From Flavobacterium sp. (GTDB taxonomy: Bacteria; Bacteroidota; Bacteroidia; Flavobacteriales; Flavobacteriaceae), in assembly GCA_016721735.1 (NCBI GenBank), contig JADKHM010000002.1, positions 1 through 64,000 on the forward strand: a DNA stretch of 64,000 bases. Direction: 5' to 3'. The number at the start of each line of letters is the position of its first letter. Position 1 is the stretch's first letter. The notes below the pieces were generated by a model. The model was not told where the DNA came from. It was given only the letters and a program-made list of their open reading frames with translations, and did not search any database. Of the stretch, positions 26,387 through 34,586 are shown piece after piece. A program made the position numbers and the translations under genes.

Positions 26387-27316
26387 ATGAAAATAAAAAA
26401 CCTTATAATTGTAACATTACTTTTCCTATTAAACACTTCTTGTTCCAAAAACAATAATGAAGCAAATCAAACGCATCAATATCCTTCATTCGGTCCTGAA
26501 ATTGCGGTAAATATCGACGGATTGTCTTTTGATGCTATGGAACCATTCCTATCGCCAGATGGTAATTATCTATTTTTTAATAATGTAAATGACGGCATCA
26601 ACACCAAACTATTTTATGCCAACAAAATAGACAATTCGACCTTTACGTTTGTTGGTGAATTAACAGGAACAAATCAAACTAATCCGCCTTATTTAGATGC
26701 TGTAGCCGACTTAGATGCTAATAATAATTTCTATTGGACATCCACCAGAAATTATCCCAACGAATTAGACAATCTTTTTCACGGCACTTTTGATTCTGGA
26801 AAGGTTACGAATATCGAAAGAGTGCGTGGCGATTTTAATAAGAATACGCCCGGTTGGCTCGTGATGGATCATAGCATCAGTTTAGATGGAACATTTTTAT
26901 ATTTTAATAATGCCCGATTCGACGATCAAAACTGTCAAGGACCCTGTGAAGCCAACATTGGTATTGCCAAAAAAATAAACGCCAATACCTTTACAACACT
27001 CCCCAATTCATCATCAATTTTGCAAAACATTAATGATGCTACTTATATCACTTATGCGCCATGCATCAGTAGTGATAATTTAGAATTGTATTATACCAGA
27101 TATCTAAAAGGCCAAATTACTGCCAATACCATTTTTGAAATTTGTGTCGCGGTAAGAAACAATGTGCTTGAGCCATTTTTAACACCAAAAATCCTATTTT
27201 CAGAACCTATTAGTTCGCTGATCGAAGCACCCACGTTGACAGTCGACAAAAAAATCATCTACTATCACAAGAAAACGGGCAATTTGCATCAAATTAAAAT
27301 GAGAAATAGAAATTAG
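26387..27316 (+). CDS. Lipoprotein with TolB/PD40-like beta-propeller repeats
   Basis: The signal ends in a lipobox (LFLLNTSCSKNN), so the 309-aa protein is a lipoprotein. It contains at least two PD40-type motifs, MEPFLSPDGNYLFFNNVND and DHSISLDGTFLYFNNARF, plus CISSDNLELYYTRY. Such TolB-like repeats form a beta-propeller and are common in Bacteroidetes surface lipoproteins. No catalytic residues are apparent. It lies downstream of the terminator of the lamin-tail gene and is a separate unit. Confidence 0.75.
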   Translation: MKIKNLIIVTLLFLLNTSCSKNNNEANQTHQYPSFGPEIAVNIDGLSFDAMEPFLSPDGNYLFFNNVNDGINTKLFYANKIDNSTFTFVGELTGTNQTNPPYLDAVADLDANNNFYWTSTRNYPNELDNLFHGTFDSGKVTNIERVRGDFNKNTPGWLVMDHSISLDGTFLYFNNARFDDQNCQGPCEANIGIAKKINANTFTTLPNSSSILQNINDATYITYAPCISSDNLELYYTRYLKGQITANTIFEICVAVRNNVLEPFLTPKILFSEPISSLIEAPTLTVDKKIIYYHKKTGNLHQIKMRNRN

Positions 27317-27402
27317 TCGGAACTGAAACTTCCCAAAAGCGCCGAGTTCCAAACAAGCCATACATGGCAGTCATTGTCAACAATACCTCATAAGTTTACA
27401 AA

Positions 27403-27693
27403 ATGAAAGAAGAAAAAATCCAAACACTGCATCCACATCCCGGAAAAACCAACAAACAAATTTCATTGAGTAAATACAATGTAATCAAAGACAATATTTT
27501 GTCGATTTTACGAGATAGCGAACCTACTCATACCGAATTGATGGAAAAATTATACAGCCAAGTAAAAGACACTTTTGAAGGTGGCGTGCAATGGTATGGA
27601 GAAACCATTAAACTCGATCTTGAAGCTCGAAAAATAATTGAACGAACTGCAAGCAAACCCGAAAAATACAAATTAGTAACCTCGAACCTGTAA
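27403..27693 (+). CDS. DUF6958 family protein (winged-helix-like)
   Basis: This small cytoplasmic protein of 96 aa has a basic N-terminal arm (HPHPGKTNKQISLSKYNVIK), then the pattern ILSILRDSEPTHTELMEKLY followed by FEGGVQWYGETIKLDLEARKI and a terminal IERTASKPEKY. This matches DUF6958, which appears to be a winged-helix-like fold. The role is unknown; HTH-like proteins of this type may bind DNA. It is 86 bp after the PD40 lipoprotein gene with no obvious functional link. Confidence 0.7.
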   Translation: MKEEKIQTLHPHPGKTNKQISLSKYNVIKDNILSILRDSEPTHTELMEKLYSQVKDTFEGGVQWYGETIKLDLEARKIIERTASKPEKYKLVTSNL

Positions 27694-27702
27694 GAGCCGG
27701 TA

Positions 27703-27775
27703 AGCGCAAACCTTGAAATTCGCTTTCAGGACACTTTTTTTTTTGCTATATTCGTTTTTTACATGAACGAAAAAA
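27703..27775 (+). repeat. Dispersed non-coding repeat, copy C (partial)
   Basis: The T-run followed by GCTATATTCGTTTTTTA and a basic A-rich end match the second half of copies A and B. The first half (AACAGCTGTCAAAC) is not conserved. It sits in the 218-bp gap upstream of the L-domain-like secreted protein. Confidence 0.45.
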
Positions 27776-27911
27776 AATTCCTTAGCCACGCCCATCATCT
27801 GCCTCGAGAACATTGTGCCACAGCAATAAAAAAAGTAGCAACGCGACAACCTATCTAAACGGTTTCTGCCAGTCAAAGACATTTTAAATTAATTTTATAA
27901 AACAGAGTATT

Positions 27912-29297
27912 ATGAAAAAAATTACCTTGATCCTGTTCTTATTCATTGCGTGCAATACAAGTTTCTCGCAAAATGTCAATTTGTACAGCCAAGACGACGT
28001 AAATAGTTTTCCTGCCAATTATCCCGATGCGCATTCCTTTTCATCCATTACGATCAGTGGCGATGACATCGTAAATCTCAATACCTTAAGCCAAGTAACC
28101 GAAGTAACCGGAGACCTCTATATTACTTCTCCGACCGAAAGCCACCCATTAGTCGATTTGTCAGGGCTGAATAACATCAATATCATCAATGGACGACTAT
28201 CGCTAGTGGACTTAAAAAACATGAATGCTTTCAGTTTGTTTCCCAACCTACTGAGAATCGGGTCAGGAAATATTGGCGATGGTTTGTCGATCTCTGGCTT
28301 AACACCGGAAACCATCGGCGGGTTCTTTATTTTAGCCAATGTTTCTGGCGATTTGACCATACAAAATACCTCGGACTTAGCATTCTTAAACGGATTTGAT
28401 AGTTTGACCAAGGTAAAGTCGATTGCATTAAATAGTCAAGCCTCCGTCTATTTTATTGATAACGCTGCTTTGACCTCTATCAATAGCTTCAATAATCTTA
28501 CTGAAATCGCGTCGGAATATTATTTTGTAAATAATCCACAATTAATCTCATTGCCAAGTACACCAAACCTGACTGTCATCGGAAAATCAATTACCTTATG
28601 GAACGATGACACGATCCTTAATTTCAATGGATTAAATTCGTTAACCACATTGGGTGGCAGCATCAATGTTCAGGATAATAATAATTTAAGCAGTTTTTTT
28701 GGTTTGAATAATTTGACCACGACCAATGGTATTACTATTCAAAACAATCCAGCCTTATCAAGTGTAACAGATTTAGCGAACCTAATCACTTTTCCCTTTG
28801 TAGGCCCGACGCGACCTGCCATAAATATTTCAAACAATAACGTGCTCGCCAGTTTGACTGGATTAGACAATATTAACGGAGCCACCATCGGTGAAGTTGC
28901 ACTACAAAACAATCCAAATCTATCTATTTGTGCAATTGAAAGTTTTTGCGAAAAAATAGCATTCGACACCAATTCCTTAGGTTTTACGCAAGTAAGTAAT
29001 AACGCGACCAATTGTAATAGTGCCGATGATATTAATAATGTTTGTCAACTTTTAAGCTTTGACCAAATCGATGCGGAAACTGCGATTTCAATTTATCCAA
29101 ATCCAGTCAAATCCGTTTTAAATCTAACAAATCCAAGCCCCACTAAAATCGTTATCATTGATGTTTTAGGTAGAATCAGAATCAATACCATAATTGATAA
29201 CGGCCATTTAGAGGTATATAATTTAGAAAAAGGAATCTATTTTATGCAAGCCACTCTAGACAATACGTTAACCAATATCAAATTGATAAAGGAATAA
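27912..29297 (+). CDS. Receptor-L-domain-like repeat protein with T9SS type A sorting domain
   Basis: The signal peptide is MKKITLILFLFIACNTSFSQ. The body (residues about 40-360) has LRR-like/receptor L-domain-like repeats: FNNLTEIASEYYFVNNPQLISL, then FNGLNSLTTLGGSINVQDNN and LTSLSGL-type units. A Cys-rich end (LSICAIESFCEKI) caps the solenoid. The last 75 residues are a type A sorting domain (AISIYPNPVKSVLNL, LEKGIYFMQATL). It is predicted to be displayed on or released from the cell surface. Such repeats usually bind ligands; no partner is indicated by the context. Confidence 0.82.
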   Translation: MKKITLILFLFIACNTSFSQNVNLYSQDDVNSFPANYPDAHSFSSITISGDDIVNLNTLSQVTEVTGDLYITSPTESHPLVDLSGLNNINIINGRLSLVDLKNMNAFSLFPNLLRIGSGNIGDGLSISGLTPETIGGFFILANVSGDLTIQNTSDLAFLNGFDSLTKVKSIALNSQASVYFIDNAALTSINSFNNLTEIASEYYFVNNPQLISLPSTPNLTVIGKSITLWNDDTILNFNGLNSLTTLGGSINVQDNNNLSSFFGLNNLTTTNGITIQNNPALSSVTDLANLITFPFVGPTRPAINISNNNVLASLTGLDNINGATIGEVALQNNPNLSICAIESFCEKIAFDTNSLGFTQVSNNATNCNSADDINNVCQLLSFDQIDAETAISIYPNPVKSVLNLTNPSPTKIVIIDVLGRIRINTIIDNGHLEVYNLEKGIYFMQATLDNTLTNIKLIKE

Positions 29298-29335
29298 CAC
29301 AAACAAAATGATTCCGCTTAACCAACAGATTTTAA

Positions 29336-29809
29336 ATGACTTATAAATATATCTCCTTCAGTATTGCTATCACATTCATTTCTTTTTTGGTGGGAATGGC
29401 AGTTAATTCTTTATTGAAAAAAACAAAATTCTACGACAACGAATTGTCCAACTTAAATTTTGTAAAAAGCGAAAAACTGAACCAATGGCTTGGCGTTGAC
29501 TTGGTTAAATGGATGGTAAAAAACACACCTTTCAAATACCTGAATCAAAAACTCAAGCTCAATAATACAATTGAAAAGGCCGACTTGCATCAACTGCGGC
29601 AAGAAATGACAAGTTCAGAAATTGACCATTTGATAGGTTTTGTTTTTGTAACGATTTTTGCCTTGCTGAAAGTATATAAGTCGGAGTGGCTATTTGCCTT
29701 AACAATAATGATCGTGAATATCCTAATGAACTTACATCCGTCATTATTGCAACAACAGAACAAAAGGCGGATTGACAAAATACTATCGAGAACCAATCGC
29801 AGGCGATAA
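29336..29809 (+). CDS. CrtO-like acyltransferase family membrane protein
   Basis: This 157-aa protein has two or three membrane helices: an N-terminal one (FSIAITFISFLVGMAVNSLL), then FVFVTIFALLKVYKSEWLF and LTIMIVNILMNLHP. The C-terminus has NILMNLHPSLLQQQNKRRI, which matches the characteristic end (N..P..QRxNRxR) of glycosyl-4,4'-diaponeurosporenoate acyltransferase (CrtO-type) proteins. An E-x-x-H step (SSEIDHL) precedes it. The staphyloxanthin enzyme acylates a glycosylated carotenoid; homologs in Flavobacteria have no proven substrate. No carotenoid gene lies nearby. Confidence 0.6.
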   Translation: MTYKYISFSIAITFISFLVGMAVNSLLKKTKFYDNELSNLNFVKSEKLNQWLGVDLVKWMVKNTPFKYLNQKLKLNNTIEKADLHQLRQEMTSSEIDHLIGFVFVTIFALLKVYKSEWLFALTIMIVNILMNLHPSLLQQQNKRRIDKILSRTNRRR

Positions 29810-29880
29810 CTTGGATGTATTACTTAGCGTAGTGAATTGATGAAGTAATTCTAGACTAAAAATTTAACAATCTCAATTTA

Positions 29881-30279
29881 ATGAAAAGCATTGAAGTAGT
29901 AGCAGCTATAATATTTCACAACGATAAAATTCTTTGTGTTCAACGTGGCCCCAATAAATTGGATTATATTTCAAAAAAATATGAATTTCCAGGTGGTAAG
30001 ATGGAAATTGGAGAAACAAAAGAACAAACAATCAAAAGAGAAATACTTGAAGAATTAAAAATGGAAATCACGGTTAAGGAGGAGTTTCTAACCGTAGTGC
30101 ATCAATATCCTGATTTTATATTAACAATGCATAGCTTTATTTGTGATTGTATTGATAGAAAATTGACATTAACTGAACACATTGATTTTCAATGGTTGAA
30201 AAAAGATGAATTAATAAATTTAGATTGGGCTGCTGCTGATATTCCAATTATGAAAAAATTATTAAAATTGGAACTATGA
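29881..30279 (+). CDS. Nudix hydrolase (MutT-like (deoxy)nucleoside triphosphate pyrophosphohydrolase)
   Basis: The 132-aa protein has a clear Nudix box GGKMEIGETKEQTIKREILEEL (G-x5-E-x7-REUxEExGU, with L-K replacing the final G). The N-terminus IEVVAAIIFHNDKILCVQRG is typical of the MutT/8-oxo-dGTP group. These enzymes hydrolyse nucleoside triphosphates to the monophosphate and pyrophosphate. The stop (30277-30279) overlaps the ATG of the next gene at 30276 as ATGA. The coupling with a PLD/helicase gene suggests joint function, as in several predicted phage-defence operons. Confidence 0.9.
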   Translation: MKSIEVVAAIIFHNDKILCVQRGPNKLDYISKKYEFPGGKMEIGETKEQTIKREILEELKMEITVKEEFLTVVHQYPDFILTMHSFICDCIDRKLTLTEHIDFQWLKKDELINLDWAAADIPIMKKLLKLEL

Positions 30280-33200
30280 ACCAAGGACTTTACGAAGAAT
30301 TAGTTACCAAACTAATCAGCTATAAATTAAATGAACTTGATAAAGAAACTTTCCAAGTAAAGAAAACTTTAATTGATAAAGCGGAGGCAGCACAATTACT
30401 ATCGCAACATATTGGTAAGACTATTAGACAAGCGTTTTCTCTCATAAAAGGGGAAAACATTCTTGAAACTCAAATTGAAATTGCTAATAAGATAATTCTC
30501 TTTTTAAAAGATGAATTAAAAAGAGAAGAATTTGAAGACGATTTAATTGAAACAGAAGGGAAAATATTAAGAGCGGTTTTTACCAAGATAGATACACATT
30601 TTACTGATTTAGATTTACACTTGAAGGAGATAACTCCTTACACAAGATTAATTCATAGTGAACTTTTTACTGGAGGAAATTCTGGGATAACTTTGGAAAG
30701 TGAACTAAGAAAGGAGATTTTATCATCAGATGAAATAGACTTGCTAGTCTCTTTTATTAAGTGGAAAGGAATACGAATTCTTGAACCGGAGTTAAGAGAG
30801 TTTACAAATAGAGGTGGAAAGTTAAGAGTAATTACTACAACTTATATTGGAGCAACGGATGCAAAAGCTGTTGAATTCTTAGCTTCTTTGAAAAATACTG
30901 AAGTAAAAGTTTCTTATAATACAGGAAATGAGAGATTGCACGCAAAAGCATACTTATTTCAAAGGAAAACTGGTTTTCATACGGGCTACATTGGTTCTTC
31001 AAATTTTTCTCGATCAGCGCTAACAGATGGTTTAGAGTGGAATTTAAAAATAACTACACAAGAAGTTAGTCACATTATTGATAAATTCAAGAAAACTTTT
31101 GAAGCTTATTGGCAAAATTCAGAATTTGAATTATACGACATAAATAGTCATTCCAAAAAATTAATTGACGCTCTAAAACAAGGGAAATTTTCAAAGGAAT
31201 ATTCTTTTACGACATCTTATTTTGATATAAAGCCATTTCATTATCAGAGTGAAATACTAGAAAAATTAGAAGTTGAAAGGACTGTTCATAACAGAGATAG
31301 GAATCTATTAGTTGCAGCAACTGGAACTGGAAAAACGGTTATATCTGCATTCGACTATAAGAACTTTAGAAGTAACAATAATACATCAAAATTACTTTTT
31401 GTTGCACATAGAAAAGAAATTTTACAACAAGCAAAAGCAACCTTTCAAGGTGTTTTACGAGATAATAATTTTGGAGAATTATGGGTTGATGGATTAGAGC
31501 CATCATCAAATGAATATGTTTTTGCTTCAGTTCAAACTTTAAATAATAGACTTAAAGAAATAAAAGTTTCTCCGGAATATTATGATTTCATAATAATAGA
31601 CGAAGTACATCATATTTCTGCATCCACTTATAGACCAATATTAAATTATTTTAAACCTAAAGTCCTTTTAGGACTAACAGCGACTCCTGAAAGAATGGAT
31701 GGTGAAGATATTTTAGCTGATTTTTGTAATCGTATTGCTGCTGAAATTAGACTTCCTGAAGCTTTAAATAAAAAATTACTAAGTCCTTTTCAATACTTCG
31801 GAATTACAGATAGTATAGATTTAACCAATGTGAGATGGGAAAAAGGTAGGTATGTTGCAAGTGAATTGACAAGTCTATATACTAAGAATGATGTGCGAGT
31901 TGGCGAAATAATTTCCAATCTTGATAAATATACCACTGATATCAATGATGTTCGAGCAATTGGATTTTGTGTGACAATTGAGCATGCCACCTACATGGCT
32001 GAAAAATTCACTCTAGCCGGGTTGAAAGCGGAATGTTTAACATCAAGAAACTCCAATGAGCGCGAAATAATTAGAGAACAATTCAGAAAAAAAGAATTCA
32101 ATTATTTATTTGTAGTAGACATCTTTAACGAAGGTGTTGATATTCCTGAAATTGATACAGTTTTATTTTTACGACCAACTGAAAGTCTAACCGTCTTTCT
32201 GCAGCAATTGGGACGCGGTTTACGATTAGCAGAAGGAAAAGACTGTTTGACAGTCTTAGATTTTGTTGGAAATTCGCGACCAGAATATGATTTTGAGAGC
32301 AAGTTTAGAGCACTAATAGGAAAAACAAGTACTTCTGTTCAAAAAGAAATTGAAGATGATTTTCCCCATTTACCATTAGGTTGTTCCATTGTTTTAGAGA
32401 AAAAAACGAAAGAAACTATTCTAGAAAATATAAGAAAAGCGACATTGTTAAATGTAAATCAACTAATAACTAAAATCATAAATTTTCAACATCAAACAAC
32501 TTTAAAATTAAGCCTCAATAATTTCATTGAATTAAATCATATTTCACTTGAAACAATATACAAGAAAAATAGTTGGTCAAGATTGTGTCAAATAGCAGGT
32601 GTGATTGATGATTTTGACAACACAAATGAAAAGCAAATAATATCAGCTATTAGTAATAAATGGTTAGCAACCAATTCAACAAGTTATTTTAATTTCATTT
32701 TAGAAATTGCAAAACAAGGTTTTAATATTAGAATTTCTGATTTTGACGACAATCAAAAAACCATGTTGCTGATGCTACACTACGATGTTTGGCAAAGTCA
32801 TGGACAGTTTCAATCATTAGAAGAAAGTATTATTTCAATTGGCAAAAATAAAATTTTAGTAAATGAGATTATTGAAGTATTAGAAATTCTCATTGATAAA
32901 GTTGATTTCAAAGAACTTGAGATTCAATTACCTTACAACCAACCTTTGAAAGTTCATGCTCGATATACACGTGATCAAATCCTGGTGGCTTTTGGTTTGA
33001 GTACATTCGAAAGAAAATCTCCAAGCAGAGAAGGTGTTGCAGAAAATACTGATTTAAATACAGAATTGCTCTTTATTAATTTAATTAAGTCTGAGGAAAA
33101 TTTTTCCCCAACGACGATGTATGATGATTATGCAATTAGTGAGACTCTTTTTCATTGGCAGAGTCAAAATTCAGCCACGCCTAACAAAGGAAAGGGATTG

Positions 33201-33416
33201 TCATACCTTAGACATCAAGAAAACGAGAAAAAGATTCTGCTCTTTGTGCGAGAAAAAGCAAATGACGAGAAAGGAAATACAATGGGTTATGTTTTTATTG
33301 GTGAAGGAAACTTCAAAGAAAACGAAGGTGAAAAACCTATGAATATAAAATGGGAATTAAGTGAGCCAATGCCAAACTATCTTTGGAAAGCATCAGCAAA
33401 AATGTCAGTTGGCTAA
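30276..33416 (+). CDS. PLD-nuclease/SF2 helicase fusion with C-terminal DUF3427
   Basis: This is a 1046-aa multidomain protein. Residues about 120-290 form a phospholipase D-like nuclease domain with an H-x-K motif, LHAKAYLF, and YIGSSNFSRSAL. The SF2 helicase core follows: Walker A LLVAATGTGKTVISAFD (about 341-360), Walker B IIIDEVHHIS (DEVH, about 442), motif III LGLTATPERMDG, and RecA2 motifs FVVDIFNEGVDIPE and QQLGRGLRLAEG. The last 300 residues match DUF3427 (YDDYAISETLFHWQSQNSATP, GNTMGYVFIG). The family, with an adjacent Nudix gene, occurs widely in bacteria, often in defence-like contexts. It probably cuts or remodels nucleic acid with ATP. The frame is intact and codon-typical. Confidence 0.9.
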   Translation: MNQGLYEELVTKLISYKLNELDKETFQVKKTLIDKAEAAQLLSQHIGKTIRQAFSLIKGENILETQIEIANKIILFLKDELKREEFEDDLIETEGKILRAVFTKIDTHFTDLDLHLKEITPYTRLIHSELFTGGNSGITLESELRKEILSSDEIDLLVSFIKWKGIRILEPELREFTNRGGKLRVITTTYIGATDAKAVEFLASLKNTEVKVSYNTGNERLHAKAYLFQRKTGFHTGYIGSSNFSRSALTDGLEWNLKITTQEVSHIIDKFKKTFEAYWQNSEFELYDINSHSKKLIDALKQGKFSKEYSFTTSYFDIKPFHYQSEILEKLEVERTVHNRDRNLLVAATGTGKTVISAFDYKNFRSNNNTSKLLFVAHRKEILQQAKATFQGVLRDNNFGELWVDGLEPSSNEYVFASVQTLNNRLKEIKVSPEYYDFIIIDEVHHISASTYRPILNYFKPKVLLGLTATPERMDGEDILADFCNRIAAEIRLPEALNKKLLSPFQYFGITDSIDLTNVRWEKGRYVASELTSLYTKNDVRVGEIISNLDKYTTDINDVRAIGFCVTIEHATYMAEKFTLAGLKAECLTSRNSNEREIIREQFRKKEFNYLFVVDIFNEGVDIPEIDTVLFLRPTESLTVFLQQLGRGLRLAEGKDCLTVLDFVGNSRPEYDFESKFRALIGKTSTSVQKEIEDDFPHLPLGCSIVLEKKTKETILENIRKATLLNVNQLITKIINFQHQTTLKLSLNNFIELNHISLETIYKKNSWSRLCQIAGVIDDFDNTNEKQIISAISNKWLATNSTSYFNFILEIAKQGFNIRISDFDDNQKTMLLMLHYDVWQSHGQFQSLEESIISIGKNKILVNEIIEVLEILIDKVDFKELEIQLPYNQPLKVHARYTRDQILVAFGLSTFERKSPSREGVAENTDLNTELLFINLIKSEENFSPTTMYDDYAISETLFHWQSQNSATPNKGKGLSYLRHQENEKKILLFVREKANDEKGNTMGYVFIGEGNFKENEGEKPMNIKWELSEPMPNYLWKASAKMSVG

Positions 33417-33493
33417 TATCTACTATACTGTATTAAGGCCTCACGTCACAGCGAGATTGACGACGAGCCAAAAAAAACATAAAAAACAAAAAT

Positions 33494-33925
33494 ATGGCAC
33501 TCATCAACCCTCACCTCAACTTCAATGGCAATGCCGAAGAAGCCTTTCTTTTTTACCAATCTGTCTTTGGCGGCGCGTTTGCCAAAATCATGCGATTCAA
33601 AGATTTGGCCAGCGATGAATTTCCGGTACCAGAAAAGGAAGCCAACAAAATCATGCATATTGCTTTACCCATTGGTCCCAACTTGCTGATGGCGAATGAT
33701 GTTCCCGAAAGTATGGGGCGCACCAACGAAAACGAACATCGTAGTAAAATTGCGATTACGGCAGCAAGCAAAGCAGAAGCTGAAAAATTATTCTACGGTT
33801 TGTCAGAAGGTGGACAAATCGAAATGCCGCTCGAAGAAAGTCCATGGGGTTCGTACTTTGCCATGTTCAGAGACAAATACGGCATCGAATGGATGATCGA
33901 CTTTGACCCGAATTATCAAGGATAA
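33494..33925 (+). CDS. VOC family protein (PhnB-like)
   Basis: This 143-aa vicinal-oxygen-chelate fold protein of the PhnB/3-demethylubiquinone-like type begins INPHLNFNGNAEEAFLFYQ and has FGGAFAKIMRFKD and the closing FAMFRDKYGIEWMIDFD. VOC proteins include metal-dependent dioxygenases and glyoxalases, but PhnB-like members have no firm activity. It is 78 bp after the helicase gene on the same strand. Nothing in the context shows a substrate. Confidence 0.85.
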   Translation: MALINPHLNFNGNAEEAFLFYQSVFGGAFAKIMRFKDLASDEFPVPEKEANKIMHIALPIGPNLLMANDVPESMGRTNENEHRSKIAITAASKAEAEKLFYGLSEGGQIEMPLEESPWGSYFAMFRDKYGIEWMIDFDPNYQG

Positions 33926-33965
33926 ATCTGACCAAGCAAAAAAAAAATAAACTAAAAAGGACAAT

Positions 33966-34478
33966 ATGAAATCATTAAAATTACTCCTACTTATCGTTTT
34001 TTGCTTTTCCTTGTTTGCAGCAAGCGAAAACACCATTGAAAAATACAAGTGTTTGCCCTGTGGTTTGAGTTGTGATAACGAAGTATATGACAAAGCAGGA
34101 AAATGCGCAAAATGCGAAATGGAATTGGTAAAATCTTCGTCGATAACATTTAAAACCATCCAACCTAGCGCTATTTGTTCGTACATAACATCACATCCAA
34201 AAACCATATTATTAGATGTTCGCACCCAAGAAGAATTTGAAGGAAAAGCAACTCCGGATTTTGGAACATTAAAAAATGCCATCAATATTCCGATTCAAGA
34301 ATTAGACGCAAGAATTGGGGATATCAAGAAATATAAAAATCAAGAAATCATTGTGTATTGTTCCCACAGTCATCGAAGTCCACAGGCGTCATATCTTTTG
34401 ACACAAAATGGTTTTAAAAACATAATCAATCTATCAGGTGGCATGAGCACTTTGACGGATAAGAGTTGTAATAAATAG
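33966..34478 (+). CDS. Exported rhodanese-like protein with metal-binding N-terminus
   Basis: The signal peptide is MKSLKLLLLIVFCFSLFA. The mature N-terminus is Cys-rich (YKCLPCGLSCDNEVY, KAGKCAKCEMELV), matching the heavy-metal-binding (YHS-like/HMBD) motif of Bacteroidetes. A rhodanese domain follows with the substrate pocket in ILLDVRTQEEFEG and the active-site loop VYCSHSHRSPQA (Cys thiol, residues about 138-145). Rhodaneses transfer sulfane sulfur. The periplasmic location and metal site suggest a sulfur or metal detoxification role (inference). It lies 40 bp after the VOC gene. Confidence 0.82.
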   Translation: MKSLKLLLLIVFCFSLFAASENTIEKYKCLPCGLSCDNEVYDKAGKCAKCEMELVKSSSITFKTIQPSAICSYITSHPKTILLDVRTQEEFEGKATPDFGTLKNAINIPIQELDARIGDIKKYKNQEIIVYCSHSHRSPQASYLLTQNGFKNIINLSGGMSTLTDKSCNK

Positions 34479-34586
34479 GACTACTTCAGCCTAGCAATTA
34501 CGGCTGTTTTCCCTATACAGCTATAGCTTAGACAAGGCTTTTGCAAAAGGATTTTTCTAACCTTCAAAGCAACAACAGCGGCAATC

